Positions 49,912 to 60,612 of a DNA stretch of 64,000 nt are shown here, piece after piece (position 1 is the stretch's first letter; every line of letters begins with the position of its first letter). Where the stretch lies: assembly GCA_933822405.4 (NCBI GenBank), contig CAKOGP040001759.1, forward strand, positions 1 to 64,000, given 5' to 3'. The notes under the pieces are model-generated. The model was given only the letters and a program-made list of their open reading frames with translations. It was not told the DNA's origin and did no database searches. The translations under genes and the position numbers were made by a program. The DNA comes from Cylindrotheca closterium. Its lineage: Eukaryota; Bacillariophyta; Bacillariophyceae; Bacillariales; Bacillariaceae.

Positions 49912-50199
49912 GATTATGCTGGTGATTATGAATGAAGGGGTATGTTACTGGCAAATGCTGCAAATACAACTAGTGTCATGCAATATATGGTTGTCGATCC
50001 ACACTGTGTGGAGTATGATGTGAGTCAGTCGCAGTCAGATGATTCATTGTTTTCTTCTCAAGAGACGATGTATGTCGGTCTGTCTGGCCGTGGGACAATG
50101 AGAGTTTGAAGTTAAGAGACGATGGACAGACAATAAGTTTGGGAGGCTGCCATAACACGGACTTTTTGAGTACTTTTTATTATTATGATACCTTTTGAC
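49912..50199. other. intergenic
   Basis: Upstream region of the chaperone gene; short frames only. Confidence 0.35.
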
Positions 50200-50790
50200 T
50201 ATAATACCCATACTGCATAGTGATTCATGATTGATTTGAAGTGATTTCGCTTCCAAATCTAAAGCGCCTTCCAGTGACCGTCGTTGAGATAAATCAATTA
50301 CTCGCTGGTTGTGTCGAGATATTAATCTCCAAAGCCTTTCGGTACAGCTCCAAAGCTCCATTAAAGTCATATCGTCTTCGATGGACAATTGCAATATTAT
50401 TGTAAGTATCTGCGACTGATGCATTGATTCTTTTCTCCACAATATTTTTGCTTGATATTCAGCAACGATTAGTACCATTCCAGCGCTATGCCAAACGAGG
50501 ATTGTTCCTCCCATGTTGTTGTGTACGTTTTGGCAGAGGAAAAATGTTGATCACGCCTCAACAAAGCACTTTGTTTTTATTTCCAGCGCTCGCTGGTAGA
50601 GCTGCCAGCCAGGTTTCAGCCAATCCCCCTTGTTCCTGTTTCAAACTACCCATTGCGTGGTATGTGTTGGAAATGGAGGCATGCTCGGCTCCACGGTGTT
50701 CCAGTTTGATTGCCACGGAGCTGGTTTATTCGGACAATTTCAATGCTTCGTCCAAGAATCGATCAGTCACCTCTAGCTAGACATTCTATC
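50200..50790 (-). pseudogene. dead kinesin-light-chain-type TPR gene
   Basis: TPR words appear in different frames along the minus strand: EHASISNTYHAMGSLKQEQG, then LKPGWQLYQRALEIKTKCF, then ALEWY (followed by an in-frame stop) SLLNIKQKYCGEKNQ, then TYNNIAIVHRRRYDFNGALE followed by LYRKALEINISTQ. The units have the roughly 42-residue spacing of NPHP3/kinesin light chain repeats. At least three frame changes and a stop show it is broken. It has no start or end, so it is a decayed fragment of a larger gene, related in type to the relic at 56.1-56.8 kb. Confidence 0.7.
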
Positions 50791-51071
50791 CATCAAGTGG
50801 ACGATGCGATCATCAACAATGACAATAATCAATATACTATGTACCGGTACATATACCGGCTACGAGTTGGTATAAGCGAAAAATAATAGAAGACATCTGA
50901 GGTACATTTGACCCTTTGGACTACTATGTGTTACATTTCAATTGTTTGCAGACATTTGATTCATTCTAGTACTCTACTGGCTCGTTTCAAAGACTGGGCC
51001 AAATGCTTTGGACATGCGTATAGAGTACAAATTGAAGAACATTCAAATTAGTTTGATTTTCCTGTTCCCTG
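50791..51071. other. intergenic
   Basis: Contains a palindromic ACCGGTACATATACCGG stretch at about 50842-50860. No gene. Confidence 0.35.
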
Positions 51072-51962
51072 TCATGAGGTCTTCCGCATTGGATCGTTTG
51101 TCATGGACGCATACTGTCTGATTCCATGCCCACCATCCACATCCAGAATGACACCAGTGGCAAAAGGCGCCGTCAACAAGTAATAAATTGCTTCGCCCAT
51201 ATCTTTAGGCTCACCAACACGTTGCAAGGGCAATGAGGCAGCCGTATTGGCCAGCATTTTTTGCTTTCGTTCGGCTGTCAAATGGTCAAAGCGTTCAGTA
51301 TCGCAGAACCCTGGACTCAAACAGTTCACCCGTAATCGTGGACCCCATTCCAACGCCAACGATTTCGTAAGAGCTTCCAAGGCACCATTGGCAATTGCTA
51401 GTGGGACGCAATTGAGACCTGGTCGACGATTCAAAATACCAGCCACCAGAACCACACATCCACCATGCGTCAGTTTGGGAGCAAAATACTTGGCGCAATT
51501 GTAGGCTCCCCAGAACTTTGATTCCATCATGGATCGACTTTCAGACGTCGCAAGCTTCATCATGGGACCGTGGGGAGCTTTTCCCGCAGCCGATATGACG
51601 AGACCATCCCATTCATTGTCATTGAGATCCTCCTTTGCAAATCTCTCCACTGCCTCCTCGTCAGTCATGTCCAGAATGGCAATATCCACGTCGGCACCCT
51701 CTACTTGTTCTACCAAGTATTGTTGTGCCGTTAGTAGTTTTTCTTTCGACCGACTTATGAGCAGACATTTGCCTCCCTTTTCCACTGTACACAATGCTGC
51801 CGCTTTGCCCATTCCTGAAGATCCACCGACCACGATGACATTTGGTGGGGCTCTTCTTGAAGACGAAGCAACCGATTCATGGGATGAGGAAGCAATGGCT
51901 TGAAGTAAGTGAAGAAGAAGTAGTCGCAGCAGAGTTGTGTGTTTGAAAGATATCCTTGACAT
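51072..51962 (-). CDS. short-chain dehydrogenase (SDR) of the NGA subgroup
   Basis: From the ATG of MSRISFKHTT, 296 residues, with a hydrophobic front (TLLRLLLLHLLQAIASSS), a possible ER or organelle signal. The NAD(P) site is VIVVGGSSGMGKAAAL, followed by SRSKEKL, the acidic loop LDMTDEE and SAAGKAPHG. In the catalytic region the usual Ser and Tyr-x3-Lys are not seen: the sequence reads VVLVAGILNRRPG and LAIANGALEALTKSLALEWG, the arrangement of SDRs with an Asn-Gly-Ala motif. RVNCLSPGFCDTERF and the C-terminal GVILDVDGGHG close the Rossmann fold. A reductase role is assumed from the fold; the reaction may be atypical. Confidence 0.85.
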   Translation of the reverse strand: MSRISFKHTTLLRLLLLHLLQAIASSSHESVASSSRRAPPNVIVVGGSSGMGKAAALCTVEKGGKCLLISRSKEKLLTAQQYLVEQVEGADVDIAILDMTDEEAVERFAKEDLNDNEWDGLVISAAGKAPHGPMMKLATSESRSMMESKFWGAYNCAKYFAPKLTHGGCVVLVAGILNRRPGLNCVPLAIANGALEALTKSLALEWGPRLRVNCLSPGFCDTERFDHLTAERKQKMLANTAASLPLQRVGEPKDMGEAIYYLLTAPFATGVILDVDGGHGIRQYASMTNDPMRKTS

Positions 51963-52516
51963 GATGATGGTAGCCAATAACCACGACGTTATTGCATGCG
52001 ATGATGGTTGCGTATGTTATGATGTAAAAAATAGCAGACAAAACAACCGCATGACGTCATCACGAACCGAAAAGATATGATATATATAGTAGGACAGACC
52101 AAAATGATCTCGTAGCTACATATCTAACGTTCGATGATAGATGGGGTCAAAGTACATGCTGGTATACCCCACCCCACTTCAGATGTTTGCACGCATATAT
52201 TACCTGTACCAGTACACATAAACCCGATTTGCAAGAAGCGCCTCCAGTGAAGCATGTGGAGGAGAATCAAGGGTAACGCTTCCAGCGCAGTCAAAAGGCA
52301 TGACTATGTTTTCAAAGAGGAGGAGGACAGCCAAAATATTTTTTTAAGTGAGGCTCTCATTTGCAATGTCGATAAATATCTATTCGCCGGATCCACTGCT
52401 GTTCGATGCAGGGTGGAGTTCAAAACATTCCGTATCATTACATATAGCCATAACTATCGAATGCCGCCCAGACGAGCATGATGAAGGATAGTCGGGCATA
52501 GTACTCATGAGCATGG
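51963..52516. other. intergenic, nothing supported
   Basis: About 550 bases; includes (at about 52375-52516) an open minus-strand continuation reading MPDYPSSCSSGRHSIVMAIC that could be a C-terminal exon or lost frame of the secreted protein next to it. Confidence 0.35.
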
Positions 52517-52975
52517 CTACTTTCTGGGCGCCCCTCGACAGCTTCCTCTGCTGTAGAGTCCGTGACTTCCTCTTGTGTCGAGTCCATAGCAGTTGAGGCC
52601 CGTAATCGGCGAATCGAAAGAGGAGCCTATTCTTCCACTCGGCTTCGGACAACGCCATCCTATTTCAGGACCTCGTCTTGTATAGAATTCCGCTAAGGCA
52701 GCGTCTTGCTTATTCGTCATCACTTCACATCCGTCGTAGTCTATCCACGTCTGTGGCGCGAATATATCCCCCGATTTGTTCTCATAGAACATTCGTATGC
52801 TGTTCGTGATCTCAAGAAGCTCTTCAATACTGAAACACTGTGTCCCATTGTTGGTATGCGGGCATATACTTGAAACGGACTCATCGCTGTTGCACCTGGT
52901 AAACTGCACAAATAACAGAACAGCGGTCGTTGTCAATCGTTTGTATAGCCTCATTGGTTTTCCATTTACAAACAT
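52517..52975 (-). CDS. small Cys-rich secreted protein, possibly incomplete
   Basis: From the ATG of MFVNGKPMRLYKRL, 152 residues, with a signal peptide (LYKRLTTTAVLLFVQFTRC). Mature part: SDESVSSICPHTNNGTQCFS, a helical ITNSIRMFYENKSG, then WIDYDGCEVMTNKQDAALAE and GWRCPKPSGRIG. The six or so Cys suggest an extracellular fold. The stop comes after SCRGAPRK, but a neighbouring frame downstream continues with plausible Cys-containing residues, so a frameshift, a missed intron, or a truncated gene is possible. No family recognised. Confidence 0.45.
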   Translation of the reverse strand: MFVNGKPMRLYKRLTTTAVLLFVQFTRCNSDESVSSICPHTNNGTQCFSIEELLEITNSIRMFYENKSGDIFAPQTWIDYDGCEVMTNKQDAALAEFYTRRGPEIGWRCPKPSGRIGSSFDSPITGLNCYGLDTRGSHGLYSRGSCRGAPRK

Positions 52976-53487
52976 CTTCACGGATAAAGAAGTCTCCCTA
53001 TTGCTGGAGTGAGCCTAGATGCAATTGATTTGCTTGATTTGCTTGATTTGCGTACTTTTTGACTCGAAGCTAGAATATAAGTCAACCGGCTCATCGTCCA
53101 GATTCGGAGAATGAGTGGAAGGCAACGCGGCAGACGAGATGCATCATGGTTCGACTAATAACAGGCCGTGTTGTAATGTCCTCAGGCAGATTTTATCACG
53201 AAAGATCCAATCTTGGAACTTTCTTTCATCATGTGTGGCACATGATTGCGTTGTCCGTTTAGTCTTTCCCGGACTCCTCTCGCATCGAAGTCCCAAAACG
53301 TGCATAAAAATCATTCCACAGTGGATGTATGAAATGCCAAGGGGTGATGTTTCTCAAGGGTTCACGATTTACGCACTCACCGATGCGGCAAAAGATACTA
53401 TGATCCACCCTGTTTCAAAAGCCGTCTTATCTAGGCTGACCGCGTATCCCAGAATAGCCTCGTGGGAGCGGTATCCAAAATAATACC
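52976..53487. other. intergenic, nothing supported
   Basis: About 510 bases. A plus-strand frame at 53115-53483 is open for 120 codons but has no domain and no clear start context; I do not call it. Confidence 0.35.
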
Positions 53488-55935
53488 ATGGGTGTGTTGT
53501 TGGAAGCTCCAGAGCAGCTCACTGACGACAAACACGAAGGAGTGAAGGAAGTCGGCGGCATGGCGTCATCTTCTTCAGAGCCCATCAATGGTGGTGAAGA
53601 AGGGGAAGAAGAATCAGCTCCGAAACTTGTGGCCAAACAAAAAAAGAAAAAGAAAGCTGGTTCCAAACTGCTGGGCAACGAGGAAATCGGTGAAGCTGCA
53701 AAATGTTCCCAAGACGATGGCAAGCCCAAAAAGAAAAAGAAGAAGAAGGTAAAAAAGAAGAGTCCTGACGATGAGGATGGAACCATCCCAAAGAAGACCA
53801 AGAAGAAGAAAAAGAAGATCAAGAAAAAGACAGCAGTAGAAGAGGAAACAGTTCCCTCCTCAAAAGTTATTGAAGGTGATGAGCAGGTTATGCCGAAAAG
53901 TGCGAACAACAATCCGACCATGGTATCTTCCATTGATGAGTTGCAACAATACGATGACATCTTCGAGAACCCACATGACGCGGTCGAAAGCGAATCAAGC
54001 ACTACGAAGATGGAGGAAGTAGAGCCACAAACAAAGATCTATAAACCTATATTTGGCGGTCGAGGTAGTTTATCCAGTACAAAGAAACCAGAATCACTCC
54101 CGGACACGGAATCCATTCATAGCAAGCTTAGTGAGTTTGAAACAGCTTGGCGAGAAGCTGATAACTCGAAACAAGAAAATGAAGAGGAGCCTGTACCACC
54201 AGATGACGAAGCCTTCAGTCTGGCAGAGACGATTTTGGACTCCGCAGCGTCGGGTGGTGGAAGTACGTTCAACTCGCATGGTCAATACGCGGTGATCTCA
54301 AATACAATGGCTTCAGAAGAGAAGGCTAAGGATCTCCGTCGACAAGCAATCAGTCTTGCTGCCGCAGAAACAAGACTGCGAGCGGAAGCAAGAAATCAAA
54401 TGGTGGGCAAAAGTGACAGCAACACTGTCCACCACGGGAATTGGCGCCTTCCAGACGGTGATGACGGCACTGAGCAACCCGTATCTGCTTCTTCCAGCAG
54501 TAGGATGATCCCAACATCACAAGAAGGAAAGCAGGCATACTTCGAAGGCGTCAAGGCCGCCTCAATCCTCGATAACAAAAGACATCAGCCAGGCGCGTTC
54601 CGCGTTACTGGATCCAACGACAATGCTAGCAATCCTGCTGGAAATGAGGAAAACGACGTCGTTGTAGCAGCCGTCACCGAAGAGGACGAGGCCCAGCTTG
54701 AAAAACGGGTAATGCAGCGACTTCTCAAGGAGACAGCCCAAGCTTCTGTCATTCTTGTGGAGCATGGTGGCAATAGCCAGAAGTATGAAGATCCGATTGC
54801 AGAAGCAGGGCGCCAAGCTGAATTGGAAAATTACAAGCCACAAGGTCTCGTAGAAAAGATGTTTGGGGTCGGGCAAGTTCCAGTGGATGTCGGTGCCGCT
54901 CCTGACGATCTCATTAAGAGAAGGAATCATATTCCATTCACAATCAAGCTGCATGGAACAACCAATTTGTGGGTGACGTCCATTCAGACAAGCCAAAAGG
55001 CTTCGGATTCATCGCAATATATGTATGAGAAATCATCACTCGAGTTAAAGCGGTCCATCAAGACATACATTGCAACGACAGAACAAGAAGCATACGAAAT
55101 TGGACTTGCAATGGCACCTCCCATTATGAACTCGTATGATGAGAATCCTATTTGTCAGCTCTGTTCCACGTAAGTCTTTGTTGATTGCAATCCACTACTC
55201 TCTGAAGCCACTGCTCTTATCCCAATTACTTTCTTCCGCAGTAAATTTGCTCTGTTGAAGCGTCCTTGTCAATGTCGCAATTGTGGGGTCGTTGTTTGTT
55301 CTGGTTGTGCATGTAGCTGGTCTTCGAAACAAGTCCCATCAACTTACAACATGGAGAATCGGTCGACTATGAATGTTTGTGTAGCTTGTGATTGGTTGGC
55401 TACCAGTTTTCGGGAGGCGTTGTTGAAGGGCGATCTAGCGTGTGCACTATCACTGTACAAGTCAGGCAATGTGAACCTTCGCAAGTTGCATGTATCCAAA
55501 AAGAAGGGAATGATGGGCGATGAAGCAATGTATCCGATACAGATGGCAATCCGTGGAGGCAACTTGTCACTCGTCAAATGGTTGATGTTTGAACACTATT
55601 GTCCACTTTATGAAAGCAATAGCAAGGGAGATCGGGGACTTCTAAAGACATCCAAGGGGCGGACAGTGGTTGATCTGGCCTTGGAACAATCCAAACCCGA
55701 AATTTTGAAGTTCTTGGTAACCAATCAGGGAGTGTCTTTGACACAAGAAGCCAAGAAGGAGACTCGTGACTCCTTGAAGCATTTGACTTGTTTAGTCCAG
55801 TTGATTCCGGAGACAATGCTAGCAAACGTGTCGATCGATGCTGCTTTGCCAACAGGTGCAAGCGAGCATGTTGCAGAGTTACCAGAATCATCGAGGATGA
55901 ATCCGAGGGAGGACGAAGACCAGTGCGCCTTTTGA
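53488..55935 (+). CDS. FYVE zinc-finger and ankyrin repeat protein
   Basis: Exons 53488-55169 and 55242-55935, phase-2 GTAAGT...CAG intron, 791 residues. Residues about 50-115 hold three Lys-rich tracts (KPKKKKKKKVKKK and similar). A long disordered acidic/Ser region follows to about 420, then an ordered part (about 460-555). The FYVE-type finger is CQLCSTKFALLKRPCQCRNC, then VVVCSGCACSWSS and MNVCVACDW, four CxxC-type pairs. Then come ankyrin-like repeats (YPIQMAIRGGNLSLVKWLMF, KGRTVVDLALEQSKPEILKF). FYVE fingers bind PI3P on endosomes, so an endosomal trafficking adaptor is likely. Splicing joins the first zinc pair exactly across the intron. Confidence 0.88.
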
Positions 55936-55945
55936 TCTCAGTAGA

Positions 55946-55966
55946 TATATATATATATATATATAT
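55946..55966. repeat. TA microsatellite
   Basis: About nine TA units just after the FYVE-ankyrin stop codon. Confidence 0.9.
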
Positions 55967-56123
55967 GGAAATAGATGTAGACATAAAGTAGTTTTCTCAA
56001 ATAGTGTCAGTGTACCGGAACTCTTCGATTCTGTCATGACTGAAATTTGCCAGCACGCATAGACATTTCATGGCTGCTGCTGCAGAATATCGGGCGTTGG
56101 TTTACTTGATCAGTGTCCCGTAC

Positions 56124-56770
56124 TCATTGTGGAACTGTGGAGGATTCGGCGGCACTAGGAGTGGCAAAGATTTCGGCCTGTCGCATCTCATTGCTTGTGT
56201 ATTCACTTGCGAACTGGTCGATAGCATCCATTCTTCCATTTATCTGAAGCAGGCCGAACATGTTTCGAAGAATAATCTCTAGCATACCGTTCAGATTTCC
56301 TGGATCGTCAGTACCTGAACAGATTTCGAAGGCTCGCTCGTAGGATTTCAGCGATGCATCCACTGCAGAAGTCTGTTCAAGTATAGTAGCAATGTTGTTG
56401 TGGGCCTTGACCAACATGCGCAGTTCGGCATGGCTCGCTTCTCTCATTCTGCTCAGTATTGTGCTCCAACTCGACAACCTCGACGCTCTCCAGCGATATC
56501 GTGTTGCCAAGTAGCGAATTGGCTAGTTATTAGAGGTCTATACCTCCTTCCAAATCTCCTTTTCGGTGCCGCGCTGCGGCCAGGTTGATGTATGACTCTG
56601 CCACAGATGGGTGGTTTTCGCCCAGTCGCATGTTTTTGATCTCGATTGCCCTTTCGTACATACCGACAGCTTCATCTACTTTGCCTTGTTGCTGCTGGAG
56701 GAGGTTTCCGATTTCATTGTACACACTTCTCCAAAGACCTTTCTGTAGAGTTCCAATGCTTGGAAGTACA
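56124..56770 (-). pseudogene. second dead TPR (kinesin-light-chain-type) gene
   Basis: On the minus strand, ALELYRKVFGE (about 56767) leads to VYNEIGNLLQQQQGKVDEAV and ENHPSVAESYINLAAARHRK, ending GGIDL then stop codons. A different frame then resumes with HAELRMLVKAHNNIATILEQ, SAVDASLKSYERAFEICSGT and a C-terminal end after MRQAEIFATPSAAESS. The order is that of a kinesin light chain/NPHP3-type repeat protein, about 42 residues per unit. One frame change with stops near 56530, and no start codon upstream, mark it as broken. An intron over the gap is an alternative, but no good GT-AG pair was found. Confidence 0.6.
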
Positions 56771-57180
56771 AGGTCGATGCATCGTCATTATATTATACTA
56801 TACGCATCGATATCGCGTCGCGCATTCATTTGAATTTGTTTTGAATTTTGGGTTTCTTTTCTCCATCTCTCTGTTTCTCCAAAGTAAAGTCAAGAATCGT
56901 ATCAGTCGTCTGACCTCAGATTTCACAAAGCATTTTATTGTGCGTTGTTATTGTCTCATCATCGTCGTCATTGCCGCATCATCTTCGATCCTAATAGCTA
57001 TCAGCTCTGTCTCTCATCGCTCACCTACCTAATCATATGTACACGACAACTATATAGCCATAAGAGACTGACTGACTGAATCACTCTCACAAGAAGATGG
57101 ATATTCAATCGCTGGTCGAGTAACACAACGACAACCACAACGAAAACAATAATACTGACTGATTATTGGCTGGCTGCAAA
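56771..57180. other. intergenic
   Basis: About 400 bases, AT/CT-rich, presumably the promoter and 5' UTR of the protease gene. Only short frames. Confidence 0.35.
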
Positions 57181-60100
57181 ATGCTTGATATTCAATATTT
57201 ACTATTCATTTTTTTGCTGGTGACAGCTTGGGAGGATGCGAAAGTCACCACCAATGCTGCTGCTGCTGCTGCTGTTGTATCTGATGGCCTAAAACAAGAT
57301 TGGACGTCGTTTACGTTTGATCTGCAACCCGCTTCCGCAAGACTTCACATTCCGCAAGTTTCAAAGACTAATTCTCATCGTCGGCGTCATTGGCAGCACT
57401 TTGGATTGAATGATACGATACGAAGGTACTTGGGGAGAAACCAAAGGAGGCATCACAACAAAAGGGAAAGAAATGATGGGGTCCTACTCTCAACTAATGA
57501 TTTTAACAGGGAAGATCTACCAGAGGAATGGTTCCATCCAAACTCCAATGCTGTATACGCCACGTTTCATGGAACAGACAATGACGACCATCCAGCACGG
57601 ATCGACTTTGACAAATTCCGTCATTGGTCCAGGTACGAGAGACTAATGCGACATCAATTGCAAGAATCATTAGAATCGTCATCAGCAGTAGGAAATAATC
57701 AAACGCTGTTGCAGCCACATTGGGATGGAGACTATGAGAAGCTGAAACCACTACTACTGCCACTGCCGCATCCAGAAGATCGCAACCGAGATTTGCAACA
57801 ATTTGAGCGGTATCAATCCGCACCCTTATCCCAAGGGTTCGGAACACACTATATACATCTGTGGATCGGATCACCCTTGCCACAACGACAGTCGGTCATT
57901 GTCGATACCGGATCCCGATATACCGCCTTTCCGTGCGAAGGATGCAAGGATTGTGGACAGGAACATCACACGGATCCGTACTTTCAACCCAGCGTTAGCG
58001 AATCTTTTCAACCACTGGAATGTCCTTTGGAATGTATGGGACACGCGACGTGCAGCAGTGAAATAGACGAGGACAGTGACAACAACAGCAACACAAACAA
58101 CAATGGCCACTGTTATTTCTCCCAGGCATATACGGAAGGATCCTCTTGGATGGGATATCAAGCCAAGGATTTGGTGTACTGTGGTGGCAGGGATCTTCTT
58201 CAAGCGGCCAGTCAATTGGATACCAACTATAGCATTCCATTCATGTTTGGATGTCTGCAAGAGGAGTCCGGTCTGTTTGTGACGCAATTGGCCGATGGTA
58301 TTATGGGACTGTCGGCCCAAGAGCATACCCTTCCTAAACAACTCTACAATCTTGGCAAAATTGAATACAACATGTTTGCCTTGTGCTTTCGAAGAGAGTT
58401 GGGATCTAGCAAACGAGGAGTCACGGCCGGTACAATGACACTAGGGGGTGTATCATCGACTTTGGATACCTCGCCAATGATATACGCCAAGAATACACAA
58501 ACAAAAGGTTGGTATACAGTCAGTGTGAAGCGAATTTACATTGCCAAGAATGGAGGGAGACAATTCCTATTTGATTCCAGAAAGGCAGTGTCCAGTGCCA
58601 AGGAGGATATTGTCCCCATACTGATTGACGAAGACGTTGTGAATTCGGGAAAGGGAGTCATTGTCGATTCCGGAACCACCGACACCTATTTGAATGCCAA
58701 TGCTTTGCCGGCTTTTTCCAAGGTTTGGCGCAGCGTCACGGGTATGGAGTACAAACACAAGCCAATCGCTCTGACGGACGAACAATTGCAGGTTCTACCA
58801 ACTGTTCTTGTGCAATTCCAAGCCGCTTCTTCTTCGTTTGAGAATTACCTAAAGCCAGTACTCGGCCAAGTTGGTATGCTCGATCCAAAGAATTCAATGG
58901 ACGTCCTATTGGCCATCCCCGCAACATCCTACATGGAGTACATGCCTACGATGAAAATGTATGCTTCCCGATTATACTTTACCGAAACATCTGGAGGAGT
59001 GCTCGGTGCAAATGCCATGCAGGGATACAACGTTCTTTTTGATTGGCAACATCATCGAATTGGATTCAGTCAATCGAGCTGTGCGTATGACCTCATCGAG
59101 AAGGAAGAACAAGAAAAGTTTGGTGAAATCAGAGATGCCAATCCGAGTGGTGTCTGTCGGCTTGGTCGTCCGATTCTCACAACACCTTGCATGGATAGTA
59201 TCGATGTATCGATCTGTCAGGCATCGGATAACCCAACAAATGTCAAAATTATGGGTACAGAAACGTGGACAAGACTAGTACTTGATCCGGGGAAAGAAAC
59301 TGATAGCTGCCCGTCGGTCATGGAAGATTGGAGTCTGAGGCAGAACATACAGATGGAACCAAGTGAAATCAGGTGCGATCACGATGGTCATTGCCAAGAG
59401 ATTCGTCCGTGTCAAGTCCCCTGTATGGTAGCATTGGATTTGGCTTCTGCTACTGCTGGTATCCAAAGCACCAAAAAGAAGGCTGGGAAAACTAATGTGG
59501 AAGGAACCGGAAATTGTGCTTCGACAACCAAAGTGTGGAGTGCTTGCGACTACAAATGTGAGCAGACCAAGGTCTCTGCCGCCCTTGATGATCAAGATGT
59601 TTGTGTGGAATCATCCAGAGAGATTCGCAGCTGTCATACGGGCGCTTGTTGTCGATTCGATGCTTGTTTGGTGCCGTACTTGGTTCAAACAATCCTAGTA
59701 CTGGAAGGCATTGAAATTGACGATTGGGATATGCACAAGGTTGAAGACTTCAAAACACAGTTGGCATCACTTGCTTCAAGAAAAAGTGGTTGGACAAGGA
59801 GAAGACGAAAATTTTTTGGTGCTGGTGATATCAATGTTTTGTCTATTCAGCCATGGAACATGCTCGACGAGGCTAAAAGACGAACAGTAGAGGAAGACGA
59901 ATTGAGCAAGGAAAATGATGATTCTGCTGGCATCCAATTGATTATTCAGATATCTGTTTTCAATCCAAAGGCAAAAACGAAACCGCAAGACAAACTCCAC
60001 CGAAGCTTACTACGAGAAGTGGAAGCCCAGTGGAGCAATACAAGTGCCTCAAGCGATCATCTGGCAAGTAGCAATTGCAAAGCTCTAGAGATGTACTCGT

Positions 60101-60600
60101 TGGCAAAGGATGCCGTATACCTTTCAACGGAATGGTTGAAGCAACCAAAGTTCGAGGTCGCCCTTGCGAAAGGGTTGCCAAAGGTATCAAGAGCACGGGT
60201 TATTTCTGCCTGGACGATCAACACGCAAATCTACGATGACGAAATCAACTACTTTGGTCCGATAGGATCTCGATGGGGCCCATATATATTTGGCTTTCGA
60301 CTCTTCTTTGAGCTGATTTACAAGGCTTGCTTCATATGGATCGTTTGCACTTTTCTTTTCTACAGTCTCGACAGGTGCTGCATCCTCTTCAACCTTGTTC
60401 CATTGCGCCAACGTTGGCGGTCTTTCATTCTGCGGGTTTGCAAGTGGCGGGTTGGCAACAAGCGGTCGAAGTTTGAAGAGCTGACGCCTGATGATTTCGA
60501 AGAAATCGTGGAATCATTTGAATTCGAATTGACTACGGCAGACTATTCAAAAGAACGCAGCACAACACCGAAACGGCGTAATCTAAGTTCAGAAGCATAA
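57181..60600 (+). CDS. pepsin-family aspartic protease with Cys-rich and membrane-anchored C-terminus
   Basis: From the ATG of MLDIQYLLFI, 1139 residues, intronless. Signal peptide (LDIQYLLFIFLLVTAWEDA), then a basic Arg/His-rich propeptide. The A1 catalytic domain runs from about 225 to 640: first Asp in IVDTGSRYTAFPC (about 240), second in IVDSGTTDTYLNANALPAF (about 493), plus YNVLFDWQHHRIGFSQSSC. Next come several Cys-rich segments with thrombospondin-like spacing (CRLGRPILTTPCMDS, WSACDYKCEQTKVS, RSCHTGACC; about 655-830). A soluble region about 840-1030 follows, then one membrane helix (LIYKACFIWIVCTFLFYSL, about 1045-1064) and a basic cytosolic tail. It is probably secretory-pathway or vacuolar; substrate unknown. 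Confidence 0.9.
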   Translation: MLDIQYLLFIFLLVTAWEDAKVTTNAAAAAAVVSDGLKQDWTSFTFDLQPASARLHIPQVSKTNSHRRRHWQHFGLNDTIRRYLGRNQRRHHNKRERNDGVLLSTNDFNREDLPEEWFHPNSNAVYATFHGTDNDDHPARIDFDKFRHWSRYERLMRHQLQESLESSSAVGNNQTLLQPHWDGDYEKLKPLLLPLPHPEDRNRDLQQFERYQSAPLSQGFGTHYIHLWIGSPLPQRQSVIVDTGSRYTAFPCEGCKDCGQEHHTDPYFQPSVSESFQPLECPLECMGHATCSSEIDEDSDNNSNTNNNGHCYFSQAYTEGSSWMGYQAKDLVYCGGRDLLQAASQLDTNYSIPFMFGCLQEESGLFVTQLADGIMGLSAQEHTLPKQLYNLGKIEYNMFALCFRRELGSSKRGVTAGTMTLGGVSSTLDTSPMIYAKNTQTKGWYTVSVKRIYIAKNGGRQFLFDSRKAVSSAKEDIVPILIDEDVVNSGKGVIVDSGTTDTYLNANALPAFSKVWRSVTGMEYKHKPIALTDEQLQVLPTVLVQFQAASSSFENYLKPVLGQVGMLDPKNSMDVLLAIPATSYMEYMPTMKMYASRLYFTETSGGVLGANAMQGYNVLFDWQHHRIGFSQSSCAYDLIEKEEQEKFGEIRDANPSGVCRLGRPILTTPCMDSIDVSICQASDNPTNVKIMGTETWTRLVLDPGKETDSCPSVMEDWSLRQNIQMEPSEIRCDHDGHCQEIRPCQVPCMVALDLASATAGIQSTKKKAGKTNVEGTGNCASTTKVWSACDYKCEQTKVSAALDDQDVCVESSREIRSCHTGACCRFDACLVPYLVQTILVLEGIEIDDWDMHKVEDFKTQLASLASRKSGWTRRRRKFFGAGDINVLSIQPWNMLDEAKRRTVEEDELSKENDDSAGIQLIIQISVFNPKAKTKPQDKLHRSLLREVEAQWSNTSASSDHLASSNCKALEMYSLAKDAVYLSTEWLKQPKFEVALAKGLPKVSRARVISAWTINTQIYDDEINYFGPIGSRWGPYIFGFRLFFELIYKACFIWIVCTFLFYSLDRCCILFNLVPLRQRWRSFILRVCKWRVGNKRSKFEELTPDDFEEIVESFEFELTTADYSKERSTTPKRRNLSSEA

Positions 60601-60612
60601 AAGTTGTAACCT

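Noticed and set aside
53115..53483. 122-codon plus-strand ORF before the FYVE-ankyrin gene
   Set aside because: No domain or similarity; composition like intergenic DNA and it ends six bases before the real start.
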